Both the position numbers and the translations under genes were made by a program. Positions 26,461 to 35,163 of a DNA stretch of 64,000 nt are shown piece after piece. The notes beneath the pieces are model-generated. The model ran no database searches and was not told the origin of the DNA. It saw only the letters and a program-made list of their open reading frames with translations. Source of the stretch: Thiobacillus thioparus DSM 505 (lineage in GTDB: Bacteria > Pseudomonadota > Gammaproteobacteria > Burkholderiales > Thiobacillaceae). The stretch covers positions 69,689-133,688 of the forward strand of contig NZ_KB891327.1 in assembly GCF_000373385.1 (NCBI RefSeq). The letters run 5' to 3'. Position 1 is the first letter of the stretch, and each line of letters begins with the position of its first letter.

Positions 26461-27219
26461 ATGCGGTTTGCCAGCCTCGGCAGCGGCAGCGAAGGCAACG
26501 GTCTGGTGGTCGAGGCCGGCTCCACCCGGGTGTTGATGGACTGCGGTTTCGGGCTGGCCGACAGCATTGCGCGGCTGGCACGGCTCAAGCTGGAGGTCGC
26601 GGATCTGGCGGGCATCGTCGTGACCCACGAGCACAGCGACCATATCGGCGGGGTGGGCCGGTTGGCGCGCAAGCACAAATTGCCGGTGTGGCTGACCGCC
26701 GGCACGCTGGCCATGGCGCAGGACCTCGACGGCGTGACGGTGCGGGTGATCGATAGCCATGCGGCATTCGCGGTGGACGATCTGGAAATCCAGCCGTTTC
26801 CCGTGCCGCACGATGCGCGGGAACCGGTGCAGTATGTGTTCGGCGACGGCAGCCGCCGTCTGGGCGTGCTGACCGATACCGGCTGCAGCACGCCGCATAT
26901 CGAGGCCATGCTGGCCGGCGTGGACGCGTTGGTGCTGGAATGCAATCATGACGCCGCGATGCTGGAAAACGGGCCGTATCCCGTAAGCCTCAAGCGCCGT
27001 GTGGGCGGGCGTTTCGGTCATCTGGAAAACGGCCAGTCGGCGGCCTTGCTGGACAAGCTGAAGCACGGCGGGTTGCAATGTGTGATGGCCGCACACGTCT
27101 CGCGCAAGAACAACACGGCCGCCCTGGCACAACGCGCACTGGCCCAGGTGCTGGATTGCGCGGATGGCGACGTGCGTGTGGCCTGCCAGACGGCAGGTTT
27201 CGACTGGATCCGGATGTAG
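26461..27219 (+). CDS. MBL-fold metallohydrolase (YycJ/WalJ-like)
   Basis: The 252-residue protein begins MRFASLGSGSEGNGLVVEAG and has the metal-binding HxHxDH motif THEHSDHIGGVG (about residues 58-69), plus LTDTGCSTPH and AAHVSRKNN. It resembles YycJ/WalJ exonuclease-like and related phosphodiesterases in the cytosol; the substrate is not known. ATG 26461 directly follows an in-frame GTG. It lies 14 bp after bamC, so it is probably cotranscribed. Confidence 0.85.
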   Translation: MRFASLGSGSEGNGLVVEAGSTRVLMDCGFGLADSIARLARLKLEVADLAGIVVTHEHSDHIGGVGRLARKHKLPVWLTAGTLAMAQDLDGVTVRVIDSHAAFAVDDLEIQPFPVPHDAREPVQYVFGDGSRRLGVLTDTGCSTPHIEAMLAGVDALVLECNHDAAMLENGPYPVSLKRRVGGRFGHLENGQSAALLDKLKHGGLQCVMAAHVSRKNNTAALAQRALAQVLDCADGDVRVACQTAGFDWIRM

Positions 27220-27262
27220 CCGGCCAGAATTTAACCGAACCAGAGTATTCACTGGACAGATT

Positions 27263-28651
27263 TTGACGACTTTTGCTGAACTCGGGCTGGCGCCCGACAT
27301 CCTGCGTGCCCTCGACGAAATGGGCTACGCGACCCCGACCCCGATCCAGGCGCAGGTGATTCCCCTGGCGCTGCAGGGCGGCGACATTCTCGGTGCCGCG
27401 CAGACCGGCACCGGCAAGACGGCGGCTTTTGCGCTGCCGTTGATCCAGCGCCTGCTGCCATTCGCCAACAACGGCACCTCGCCGGCCAAACACCCGATCC
27501 GCGCGTTGATCCTCACCCCTACACGCGAGCTCGCGATCCAGGTCGAGGAGGCCGTGCAGGCCTATACCAAGCACGTGCCGCTGCGTTCGCTGGTGGTGTA
27601 TGGCGGCGTCAACATCAACACGCAGATCCCGATCCTGAAAACCGGCGTCGAGATACTGGTGGCGACGCCCGGTCGTTTGCTCGATCACGTGCAGAACAAG
27701 ACGCTGTCGCTCTCCCAGGTCAATACCCTGGTGCTCGACGAAGCCGACCGCATGCTCGACATGGGTTTCATGCCCGACCTCAAGCGCATCGTCGCCCTGT
27801 TGCCGATGCAGCGGGTGAACATGATGTTCTCGGCGACCTTCCCGGAGGAAATCCGCAGGCTGGCCGACAGTATCCTCAATAGTCCGACCTTCATCGAGGT
27901 GGCGCGTAACGAGACGGCCGTGACGGTCACCCAGGTGGTGCATCCGGTGCACCACGAACGCAAGCGGCAGTTGCTGGCACACCTGATCAAGAGCCGCGAT
28001 CTGCGGCAGGTGCTCGTGTTCACGGGGACGAAACTGGGCTGCAACCGGCTCGCCAACGAACTCAACAAGGCTGGCATCCATGCCGATGCCATCCACGGCG
28101 ACAAGACCCAGCAGGAGCGCATCAAGGCGCTCGACGCCTTCAAGGCCGGCACCATCCGCGTGCTGGTGGCCACCGACGTCGCCGCCCGTGGCATCGACAT
28201 CGAGGCGCTGCCTTTCGTCGTCAACTACGACCTGCCGCACAACGCCGAGGACTATGTGCACCGCATCGGCCGCACCGGCCGCGCCGGCGCCCTGGGCGAG
28301 GCGATCTCGCTGGTGAGTGAATCGGAGACGCGTTATCTCCGGGACATCGAAAAACTCATCGGCAGCACGCTGCCGCCGGTGATCGTTCCCGGCTTCGAAC
28401 CGGGCGCGGCCGATGTGCTGGCCTTCCAGTCGCGCGCGCCGCGGCCGGAGCGACACGGCGAACGTGAGCGCGAACGCAGTGTCCCGCGCAGCAAACCCGC
28501 CACCGCGCGCGATGCCTTGTTCGACGCGCCGTATGTGCCGAGCGATGTGTCGCGTACCGACAGTGCGCCTGCCCTGACGCGGCCGACGGCCAAGAAGCAG
28601 GTGGCGGCGCTGTTCCGCAGCCCGGTCAAACCTGATTCCGCCGGGCAGTGA
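27263..28651 (+). CDS. rhlE: DEAD-box RNA helicase (RhlE-type)
   Basis: The 462-residue protein has all the helicase motifs: GYATPTPIQAQ (Q motif), AQTGTGKTAAF (I), PTRELAIQ (Ia), VLDEADRMLDMGF (II), SATFPEE (III), ATDVAARGIDIE (V) and HRIGRTGRAG (VI), followed by a basic tail typical of RhlE. It unwinds RNA in ribosome assembly or decay. The natural N-terminus (TTFAELGLAPDILRALDEMG) fits the TTG start at 27263; no ATG is nearby, and the frame open upstream is an overlap with the MBL gene. The stop overlaps the DUF3301 start (GTGA). Confidence 0.95.
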   Translation: MTTFAELGLAPDILRALDEMGYATPTPIQAQVIPLALQGGDILGAAQTGTGKTAAFALPLIQRLLPFANNGTSPAKHPIRALILTPTRELAIQVEEAVQAYTKHVPLRSLVVYGGVNINTQIPILKTGVEILVATPGRLLDHVQNKTLSLSQVNTLVLDEADRMLDMGFMPDLKRIVALLPMQRVNMMFSATFPEEIRRLADSILNSPTFIEVARNETAVTVTQVVHPVHHERKRQLLAHLIKSRDLRQVLVFTGTKLGCNRLANELNKAGIHADAIHGDKTQQERIKALDAFKAGTIRVLVATDVAARGIDIEALPFVVNYDLPHNAEDYVHRIGRTGRAGALGEAISLVSESETRYLRDIEKLIGSTLPPVIVPGFEPGAADVLAFQSRAPRPERHGERERERSVPRSKPATARDALFDAPYVPSDVSRTDSAPALTRPTAKKQVAALFRSPVKPDSAGQ

Positions 28652-28992
28652 GCTGGGACATCCTGCTGTTGGGGTTGTTGGGTGTGGCCGGCTGGTATTG
28701 GTATGCCGGCATGCATGTGCGCGAACAGGCCATTGTAGTGGGGCGCCGTGCCTGCGGCGAGGCCGGGGTGCAGTTCCTGGACGAGAGTGTGGCCCTGAGC
28801 CGGACCCGCTTCGCACGCAACGGCAGCGGCCAGTTGCAATTCCAGCGCGATTATCGCTTCGAGTTTTCCGATACGGGGAATAACCGCCGCCCCGGCATCG
28901 TCCGCATGCTCGGCAATCGCGTCGAATGGATCGGACTCGATGGGGAATGGCAGCAGGGCCACGTGGCCAGCGTCAGCCGGCTGGTCGAATGA
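28648..28992 (+). CDS. DUF3301 family protein
   Basis: The 114-residue protein has one N-terminal membrane helix (about 4-22, ILLLGLLGVAGWYWYAGM) and a short domain with the DUF3301 pattern GRRACGEAGVQFLDESVALS, then RNGSGQLQFQRDYRFEFSDT and a terminal RLVE. The function is unknown. GTG 28648 overlaps the rhlE stop, so translation is coupled to the helicase. It is convergent with the MBL gene at 29041. Confidence 0.85.
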   Translation: MSWDILLLGLLGVAGWYWYAGMHVREQAIVVGRRACGEAGVQFLDESVALSRTRFARNGSGQLQFQRDYRFEFSDTGNNRRPGIVRMLGNRVEWIGLDGEWQQGHVASVSRLVE

Positions 28993-29040
28993 TCGGGGCG
29001 GCCACGCCGTCCCGTTGCACGGCGCGGTCGTGCAGTCGTT

Positions 29041-29979
29041 TTATTCCTGCTCGATTTCGAGGATTGCCAGGCTGATCTGCTGGCCCAGATTGGTGTCCCA
29101 CTCCGCCCAGTCCTGGTAGGCCTTGAGCTTCTCGGCGATGACCGGTTTCATTTCGTAATCGCTCTTGCCTTCGTCGTACATGCGACGCACTTCGGACATC
29201 AGTGTGGCGAAATAGGCTTTCTGGTCTTCGACGAATTTGCGATCACCAGTCTTGCCATGGCCCGGAACGTAGAGGGCCATGTTGAGGGCAAGCGCCCGGT
29301 CGGTCGCCTTCATCACGCCCTTGAACGTGCCGTCGCGCAGGTTCATCACCTGACTGTTCAGCACGTTGTCCGCGGTGAACAGGATGTGGTCTTCAACCAT
29401 CTCGATCATCAGGTCGGTCTTGCTGTGCGCGTCGGTCGACGAGTGGATGCGGAAGGTCTTGCCGCCGATCTTGAATGCCTGGCCGTCGGCTGCCTCGACG
29501 GTGGGGATCTTGGCTCGGGTGCCGTCGGTGTAACCGCCGGTCATGTCCGACATCAATTTGATCCAGAAGGCGTCGGCCCCGTTCCTGGCCAGCTTGATCA
29601 TGTCTGGGTGAGCGATGAACGTCGCCTTGGGCCAGGCTTCCAGGATCGCCTGGTTGCCGAGCCAGTGATCGCCGTGGACGTGGGTGTCGAATACGTGAGT
29701 GACCGGTTTGTCGGTCGTCTTGCGGATCTGCTCCACCACCATGCGGCCGACTTGCACGCTGGAGCCCGGATCGATGACCACGACACCTTCATTCGTGACG
29801 ATCCAGGCCGGATTGTTCATGAAGCTCTGGTTGGCTGCGGAGGGCACGCCTTGCGGGCCGTGGATGACGTAGGTCCCTGCCGCGATCTGCTGAGGCGGGT
29901 AGGGACGGACGACATCATCGGGCCCGGCCATCGCCGAGGTGCTGAAAATCAGGGCAGCGAGCAGGGACAGGGTACGCAT
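29041..29979 (-). CDS. Periplasmic MBL-fold metallohydrolase (SoxH-like)
   Basis: The 312-residue protein has a signal peptide (MRTLSLLAALIFSTSAMA, then G) and the metal-binding motif DTHVHGDHWLGNQA (HxHxDH), with VFTADN-like LFTADNVLNSQV and PGHGKTGDR further on. It is close to the SoxH/quinoprotein-relay type of periplasmic metallohydrolase, whose substrate is not established; a thiol-ester or sulfur-compound role is possible in a sulfur oxidiser. GGAGAAC lies about seven bases before the ATG. No sox gene is in the window. Confidence 0.8.
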   Translation of the reverse strand: MRTLSLLAALIFSTSAMAGPDDVVRPYPPQQIAAGTYVIHGPQGVPSAANQSFMNNPAWIVTNEGVVVIDPGSSVQVGRMVVEQIRKTTDKPVTHVFDTHVHGDHWLGNQAILEAWPKATFIAHPDMIKLARNGADAFWIKLMSDMTGGYTDGTRAKIPTVEAADGQAFKIGGKTFRIHSSTDAHSKTDLMIEMVEDHILFTADNVLNSQVMNLRDGTFKGVMKATDRALALNMALYVPGHGKTGDRKFVEDQKAYFATLMSEVRRMYDEGKSDYEMKPVIAEKLKAYQDWAEWDTNLGQQISLAILEIEQE

Positions 29980-30050
29980 GGGAAGTTCTCCAGTCGGGTG
30001 AATTGATAAACATACACAGAACAGGGGATGGGTTTAATGGTCGAATCGGC

Positions 30051-30755
30051 CTACCACCACTTTTCGAAAATGATGCGGTTCATCGGCACGCCCAGGTCAT
30101 GCAGCAGGGTGCTCATGTCCTCGACCATGCCCTTGGGGCCGCATAAGTAATACAGCGTGTCGTCCGGCACTTCGAGCGCATGCAACTTGACCGGGTCGAT
30201 GCGGCCGGTAAGGCCGCTCCAGTCCGGATCGGGCTGGGTCACGGTGATGCTCACGTGGAGGTTGTCATGCTTGCGGGCCGTCACCTCGAGTTCGTCGCGG
30301 AAAAGGATTTCGCGGCTGTCCGACACGCTGTAGACCAGATGCGCACAGGTCGACAGGGCTGCGTCGCGCACATGGCGGAAGATGGACAGCAGCGGCGTGA
30401 CACCGACCCCGCCGCCTATCAGCACCACGTTGTCGCTCATCTCGGGCAGGTAGACGAACGGTCCCTGGCCCTGGCTCACGCGCACGCTGTCGCCGACCCG
30501 GGCACGCTCGTGCACCCAGCGCGCCACGGGATGGCGCGCGCTGGCCTTGATCGCCAATTCGATCGCACCCTGATGGATAGGCGAGGTGGTGATGGAATAG
30601 CCCGAGGTGTGCGTCGTGCCGTCGATGTCGATGCTGAGATCCACCCATTGCCCCGGCAGAAATCGGAAGCCGGCGTCGGGAAGGGCTAGGCGGAGGCTGT
30701 GGATGCTGGGCGTGACGGGAGTGATCGCCGCAATCCGGGCGTCAAAAATATGCAA
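30051..30755 (-). CDS. FAD/NAD(P)-binding oxidoreductase (FNR/OXNAD1-like)
   Basis: The 234-residue protein is a two-domain flavin reductase. The FAD domain (about 1-105) carries the SGYSITTSP variant of the RxYS motif, and the NAD(P) domain shows GGGVGVTPLLSIFRHV and the C-terminal LCGPKGMVEDM, ending in FEKWW. It would move electrons from NAD(P)H to an unknown acceptor. The start is TTG 30755, with CAGGA seven bases before it inside the end of msrB; only three bases separate the genes, so they form one operon and a redox link to methionine sulfoxide repair is plausible. Confidence 0.85.
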   Translation of the reverse strand: MHIFDARIAAITPVTPSIHSLRLALPDAGFRFLPGQWVDLSIDIDGTTHTSGYSITTSPIHQGAIELAIKASARHPVARWVHERARVGDSVRVSQGQGPFVYLPEMSDNVVLIGGGVGVTPLLSIFRHVRDAALSTCAHLVYSVSDSREILFRDELEVTARKHDNLHVSITVTQPDPDWSGLTGRIDPVKLHALEVPDDTLYYLCGPKGMVEDMSTLLHDLGVPMNRIIFEKWW

Positions 30756-30758
30756 GGC

Positions 30759-31160
30759 TCAATCCTGTTTCTTCTGGAACGTCAGCGACGCCGAGTTGAT
30801 GCAGTAGCGCGTACCTGTGGGCGCGGGGCCGTCGGGGAAAACGTGCCCCAGATGCGAACCGCAGCGGCGGCACAGTGCCTCGGCACGTACCATGCCGTAG
30901 CTGGTGTCGGTTTTTTCGGCAACCGCGTCGGCGTTCAGGGGCTGATAAAAACTGGGCCAACCGGTGCCCGAGTCGAATTTGGTTACCGATGAAAACAGCG
31001 GTTCGTCGCAGGCCGCGCAGCGGTATTCGCCATTCTCGTGATGGTCCCAGTATTGGCCGGTAAACGCCCGTTCGGTCCCGTGTTCGCGCAAGATGCGGTA
31101 CTGCTCGGGGCTCAGTTCGGCGCGCCATTCGGCGTCGGTTTTGGTTTTATCAAAGCTCAT
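30759..31160 (-). CDS. msrB: Peptide-methionine (R)-S-oxide reductase MsrB
   Basis: The 133-residue enzyme reduces methionine-R-sulfoxide in damaged proteins. It shows the two zinc CxxC pairs ([11 protein letters not shown] and [15 protein letters not shown]), the SGTGWPSF motif and the catalytic Cys in [11 protein letters not shown]. The ATG at 31160 has GGAGAAG six to nine bases upstream; an in-frame extension to 31208 is rejected. It starts divergently from rubrerythrin, with a palindrome between them, and is followed by the flavin reductase. Confidence 0.96.
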   Translation of the reverse strand: MSFDKTKTDAEWRAELSPEQYRILREHGTERAFTGQYWDHHENGEYRCAACDEPLFSSVTKFDSGTGWPSFYQPLNADAVAEKTDTSYGMVRAEALCRRCGSHLGHVFPDGPAPTGTRYCINSASLTFQKKQD

Positions 31161-31236
31161 GGTCTTCTCCGTCAGATTAAAGAGTGTATACGAGGTTGAC
31201 AGCGTCATCGCAGCGGGTTTAATCTTCGTTCAGGTA

Positions 31237-31251
31237 TTAGACTTAGTCTAA
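31237..31251. promoter_or_regulatory. Palindromic candidate operator between msrB and rubrerythrin
   Basis: TTAGACTTAGTCTAA is a perfect 7-bp inverted repeat with a one-base centre, lying in the 206-bp gap between the divergent msrB and rubrerythrin genes. It is a likely site for a redox- or iron-responsive regulator; which one cannot be told. A similar TTAGAATGAGTCTAA occurs at 53022-53036 upstream of ftsH. Confidence 0.55.
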
Positions 31252-31366
31252 AAACCGGATTTCACCCAGCGGCTGGCCTGCTATAAATATGAGGCGTGGC
31301 ACATTGCTGCAGGGTGAAAATATCAATGCTGCAAAGCATGTCTATGTAAACCAAGGAGATCAGGTT

Positions 31367-31786
31367 ATGCAACTCAAAGGTTCGAAAACCGAAGACCATC
31401 TGAAAGCCGCCTTTGCCGGCGAATCGCAGGCCAACCGCCGCTACCTCTATTTCGCAGCCAAGGCTGACGTGGAAGGCTACAACGACGTCGCTGCCGTGTT
31501 CCGCTCCACCGCAGAAGGCGAAACCGGCCATGCGCACGGCCATCTGGAATATCTGGAGAAATGCGGCGATCCCGCCACCGGCATGGCGTTCGGCCCTACC
31601 GCCGACAACCTGAAGACGGCGATTGCCGGCGAAACCCACGAGTACACCGACATGTATCCCGGCATGGCCAAGGATGCACGTTCGGAAGGTTTCGACGAAA
31701 TCGCCGACTGGTTCGAGACCCTGGCCAAGGCCGAGCGCTCGCACGCCAACAAGTTCCAGAAGACCCTGGACACCCTGGGCGCCTAA
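31367..31786 (+). CDS. Rubrerythrin-type di-iron protein without rubredoxin domain
   Basis: The 139-residue protein is a four-helix ferritin-like rubrerythrin with the ligand motifs [11 protein letters not shown] (near residue 17), [21 protein letters not shown] and ERSHANKF. It lacks the C-terminal rubredoxin domain, so an external electron donor is needed. The family reduces hydrogen peroxide. AGGAG lies eight bases before the ATG at 31367, so the longer frame from 31289 is not used. A strong terminator follows, but the next genes (Fe-S oxidoreductase, DUF3501) form the usual functional group with it. Confidence 0.93.
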   Translation: MQLKGSKTEDHLKAAFAGESQANRRYLYFAAKADVEGYNDVAAVFRSTAEGETGHAHGHLEYLEKCGDPATGMAFGPTADNLKTAIAGETHEYTDMYPGMAKDARSEGFDEIADWFETLAKAERSHANKFQKTLDTLGA

Positions 31787-31800
31787 TTTCGCCCAGGCAA

Positions 31801-31831
31801 AAAGCGGGTCGGGTTCGGCCCGCTTTTTTTT
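31801..31831 (+). terminator. Intrinsic terminator after rubrerythrin
   Basis: AGCGGG (31803-31808) pairs with CCCGCT (31819-31824), followed by a run of eight T residues. It lies 15 bp after the rubrerythrin stop, 50 bp before the next gene. Confidence 0.9.
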
Positions 31832-31874
31832 GAATCTATAGTTGAATTTATACCAAGTCTAAACTGGAGTTCGC

Positions 31875-33203
31875 ATGAGTACACGCGAAGGCAATCTCGA
31901 AGCCCCCACTCGTCATCCGCTCGACTGGAAAAACCCGGATTTCTTCAACGAGGAGAAGCTCAACCATGAGCTTGAGCGGATTTTCGACATTTGCCATGGC
32001 TGCCGCCGCTGTGTGTCGCTATGCACCGCATTTCCCACGTTGTTCGATCTGGTGGATGAATCCTCGACGATGGAGGTGGACGGTGTCGCCAAGGCCGACT
32101 ACTGGAAAGTGGTCGACGAGTGCTACCTGTGCGACCTCTGCTACATGACGAAATGTCCTTATGTACCACCGCATCCGTGGAACCTCGATTTCCCGCATAC
32201 CATGCTGCGCGCCAAGGCGATCAAGTTCAAGAAGGGCGGTGCGACTTTCCGCGACAAGCTCCTGTCCAGCACCGACGCGATGGGCAAGCTCGCCTCGATT
32301 CCGGTGGTGGTCCAGGCAGTGAATGCCAGCCTGAAGAACAAGCCGATCCGCAAGCTGGTCGACAGCGTGCTGCACATTCACCCCGATCGCGTCCTGCCCG
32401 AATACGACAGCGCGAAATTCCGTTCCACCGCGAAACCGCGCAGCGATTTCGCGGTGAAGGCCGGTGAGAGAACGCCTGGCAAAGTGGCGATCTATGCGAC
32501 CTGCTACGTCAACTACAATGAACCCGGTATCGGCCACGATCTGCTGAAACTGCTGGCGCACAATGAAATTCCCGCCGTGCTGGTCGAGAAGGAAGCCTGC
32601 TGCGGCATGCCCAAGCTGGAACTGGGCGATCTCGATGCCGTCGAAAAGCTCAAGGAAACGAACATCCCGCATCTGGTCAAACTCGCCCGAGACGGCTATG
32701 CGATCCTGACCGCGGTGCCCTCGTGCACCCTGATGTACAAGCAGGAACTGCCGCTGATGTTCCCGCACGATGCCGACGTGCAAGCGGTGAAGGAAGCAAT
32801 GTGGGATCCGTTCGAGTACCTGATGGCGCGCAACGTCGACGGCCTGCTGAAGACCGATTTCAAGGACCCGCTCGGCAAGGTGGCCTATCACGTGCCGTGC
32901 CACCAGCGCGTGCAGAACATCGGCAACAAGACGCGCGACGCGCTGCAGCTGGCCGGCGCCAAGGTGACGATGGTCGAGCGTTGCTCGGGCCACGACGGCA
33001 CCTGGGGCGTGAAGAGCGAGTATTTCGACAAGTCGATGAAGATCGGCAAGCCGGTGTTTCGCCAGATGGCCGAGCCGCAGCCCGATTACGTGAGTTCCGA
33101 CTGCGCGATTGCCGCGCGTCATATCCTGCAGGGCATGGGCGATTCCACTGCGCAGAAACAGCACCCGATCACGCTGCTGCGCATCGCCTATGGCCTGGAA
33201 TGA
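31875..33203 (+). CDS. Fe-S oxidoreductase (GlpC/heterodisulfide-reductase-like)
   Basis: The 442-residue protein has two ferredoxin-like cluster motifs (CHGCRRCVSLC near residue 40 and CYLCDLCYMTKCP near 83) and two CCG domains (KEACCGMPKLELGD and HVPCHQRVQNIG with ERCSGHDGTWG), the GlpC/HdrB architecture. It is cytoplasmic and probably passes electrons in a respiratory or peroxide-reducing chain; its partners are likely rubrerythrin just upstream and DUF3501 just downstream. CTGGAG precedes the ATG. Confidence 0.9.
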   Translation: MSTREGNLEAPTRHPLDWKNPDFFNEEKLNHELERIFDICHGCRRCVSLCTAFPTLFDLVDESSTMEVDGVAKADYWKVVDECYLCDLCYMTKCPYVPPHPWNLDFPHTMLRAKAIKFKKGGATFRDKLLSSTDAMGKLASIPVVVQAVNASLKNKPIRKLVDSVLHIHPDRVLPEYDSAKFRSTAKPRSDFAVKAGERTPGKVAIYATCYVNYNEPGIGHDLLKLLAHNEIPAVLVEKEACCGMPKLELGDLDAVEKLKETNIPHLVKLARDGYAILTAVPSCTLMYKQELPLMFPHDADVQAVKEAMWDPFEYLMARNVDGLLKTDFKDPLGKVAYHVPCHQRVQNIGNKTRDALQLAGAKVTMVERCSGHDGTWGVKSEYFDKSMKIGKPVFRQMAEPQPDYVSSDCAIAARHILQGMGDSTAQKQHPITLLRIAYGLE

Positions 33204-33227
33204 ATCGTTGTTTGCAAGGAGTAGAAC

Positions 33228-33812
33228 ATGCCGCTGATTACCCGTGACAGCCTGCTGACCCTGGAAGGGTATGCCAAGGTACGTCCCGAAATGCGCGCCG
33301 AGGTCATGGCGCACAAGAAGAACCGCATGGTCGAGCTGGGCGATCACGTTACGCTGATTTTCGAGGACGAGAAGACCATGCGCTACCAGATCCAGGAAAT
33401 GCTGCGCGCCGAGCGCACCTTCGAGGAAGCCGGCATCCAGGACGAGCTCGACGCCTACAACCCGCTGGTCCCGGATGGCACCAACTGGAAGGCGACCATG
33501 ATGATCCAGTACTCCGATCCGGACGAGCGCAAGCTTGCGCTGGCGAATCTGAAGGGCATCGAGGATCGCGTCTGGGTACAGGTGGCCGACCTGCCGCGCG
33601 TGTATGCCATCGCCGACGAGGATCTGGAACGCGAGAACGAGGAGAAGACGTCGTCGGTGCATTTCCTGCGCTTCGAGCTTGATCCCACCTCGATTTCGGC
33701 CGCCAAATCGGGGGCGCCCATCCGCATGGGCATCGATCTCGAGGCCTACCGCGTGGAATCCATGACGCTGGCCGACAACACTCGGGCTGCATTGACGGTC
33801 GATTTGTCCTAG
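33228..33812 (+). CDS. DUF3501 family protein
   Basis: The 194-residue protein has the DUF3501 signature: MPLITRDSLLTLEGYAKVRP, then VMAHKKNRMVELGDHVTLIF and FEDEKTMRYQIQEMLRAER. The function is unknown. It begins 24 bp after the Fe-S oxidoreductase gene, preceded by AAGGAG, and the trio rubrerythrin / Fe-S protein / DUF3501 is a set I recall from other betaproteobacteria, which suggests a shared role in oxidative or respiratory stress. Confidence 0.88.
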   Translation: MPLITRDSLLTLEGYAKVRPEMRAEVMAHKKNRMVELGDHVTLIFEDEKTMRYQIQEMLRAERTFEEAGIQDELDAYNPLVPDGTNWKATMMIQYSDPDERKLALANLKGIEDRVWVQVADLPRVYAIADEDLERENEEKTSSVHFLRFELDPTSISAAKSGAPIRMGIDLEAYRVESMTLADNTRAALTVDLS

Positions 33813-33871
33813 ATTCATAGTCAGGCGGGAAAACAATACGACAACGCGCCGCCATCCTTTGAGGAGGTGTG

Positions 33872-35086
33872 ATGCTGGATCAATTGCTGGTTCATCAGGT
33901 ACGACGGCGGGTGGAGGCATCCGGCCTGCCGTTCGTGGTTGAATTGTGGAATGGCGAACGGGTCGGTGCCGCTACCGATGCGGCAGTTCGCGTGAAGTTG
34001 CATCAGGTTGCCAGTCTCAAGGCCATGGCTCACCCCAGTTTGGGCTCGCTGGCACGGGCTTATGTCGAGGGCAACCTCGATCTGGAGGGCGATGTCCGTG
34101 ACATCCTCGCGCTCGGCGACCGCCTGTGCAATGCGGGTGACTGTTCGCCGAAAACCGGATCGGACGGCTGGAAGTGGTGGCGTCACACGCGCAGCAAGGA
34201 TCGCAAGAACATCCAGTACCACTACGACGTGTCCAACGATTTCTACGGCTTGTGGCTGGATACCCGACGCGTCTATTCCTGTGCCTATTTCAGAACCCCG
34301 GACATGAGCCTGGACGACGCACAGATGGCCAAGCTCGATCATATCTGCCGCAAGCTCGGCCTCCAGCCCGACGAGCAGTTCCTCGACATCGGCTGTGGCT
34401 GGGGCGGCCTGATCCTGCACGCGGCGGAGCGTTATGGCGTGCGTGCGGTCGGCATCACCCTGTCGGACGACCAGCATGCCTATGTCAGCGAACAGATCGC
34501 CGAACGCGGCCTGACCGGCCGGGTCGAGGTGCGTCGGATGGATTACCGCGACGTGCCGGAGCATGGCGGCTACGACAAGATCGCCAGCGTCGGCATGTTC
34601 GAGCATGTCGGCCGTCCCAACCTGCGCACGTATTTCGACAAAATCCATGCGCTGTTGAAGCCGGGCGGGCTGGTGCTCAACCACGGGATTACCACGTCTG
34701 AACCCGAGGCCAACAGCGGCCTCGGCAGCGGCATTTCCGAGTTCATCGAGGACTATGTCTTCCCGGGCGGCGAACTGGTCCATGCCTCCGAGGTGCTGCG
34801 CGCCGCGGCAGGCAGCGGCCTCGAATGCCTCGACGCCGAGAACCTGCGCCCCCATTACGGCAAGACCCTGTGGCACTGGGTGACCCGGCTGGAGAAACAT
34901 GCTGACGAGGCCCGCCACCTGATCGGCGAACAGAAATACCGTATCTGGCGCATTTACATGGCAGGTTCGGCTTATGCCTTCGACCATGGCTGGATGGAGC
35001 TGTGGCAGGTACTGGCGGGCAAGGCCGTCGACGGTACGCAGCCGCGCTATCCGTTCAAGCGGGATTTCATCTACCGCGATACCTGA
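33872..35086 (+). CDS. cfa: Cyclopropane-fatty-acyl-phospholipid synthase
   Basis: The 404-residue enzyme transfers a methylene from S-adenosylmethionine to unsaturated fatty acyl chains in membrane lipids. It shows the SAM-binding LDIGCGWGGLILHAA (near residue 170), the family stretch QYHYDVSNDFYGLWLD, and GGYDKIASVGMFEHVG. GAGGAGG lies five bases before ATG 33872; a GTG one codon earlier is too close. It lies 60 bp after DUF3501 and is probably in the same operon or just downstream. Confidence 0.93.
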   Translation: MLDQLLVHQVRRRVEASGLPFVVELWNGERVGAATDAAVRVKLHQVASLKAMAHPSLGSLARAYVEGNLDLEGDVRDILALGDRLCNAGDCSPKTGSDGWKWWRHTRSKDRKNIQYHYDVSNDFYGLWLDTRRVYSCAYFRTPDMSLDDAQMAKLDHICRKLGLQPDEQFLDIGCGWGGLILHAAERYGVRAVGITLSDDQHAYVSEQIAERGLTGRVEVRRMDYRDVPEHGGYDKIASVGMFEHVGRPNLRTYFDKIHALLKPGGLVLNHGITTSEPEANSGLGSGISEFIEDYVFPGGELVHASEVLRAAAGSGLECLDAENLRPHYGKTLWHWVTRLEKHADEARHLIGEQKYRIWRIYMAGSAYAFDHGWMELWQVLAGKAVDGTQPRYPFKRDFIYRDT

Positions 35087-35163
35087 TCGCTTGGCCCGAG
35101 CGGATGAGTCGCCCCCGCACAGACCTCAAGCATTCAGTCAACCGGAGTCTCGCCACGAATAAT

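Noticed and set aside
27164..27262. Upstream extension of the rhlE frame
   Set aside because: It lies inside the MBL gene and lacks family similarity; the Q-motif region begins after TTG 27263.
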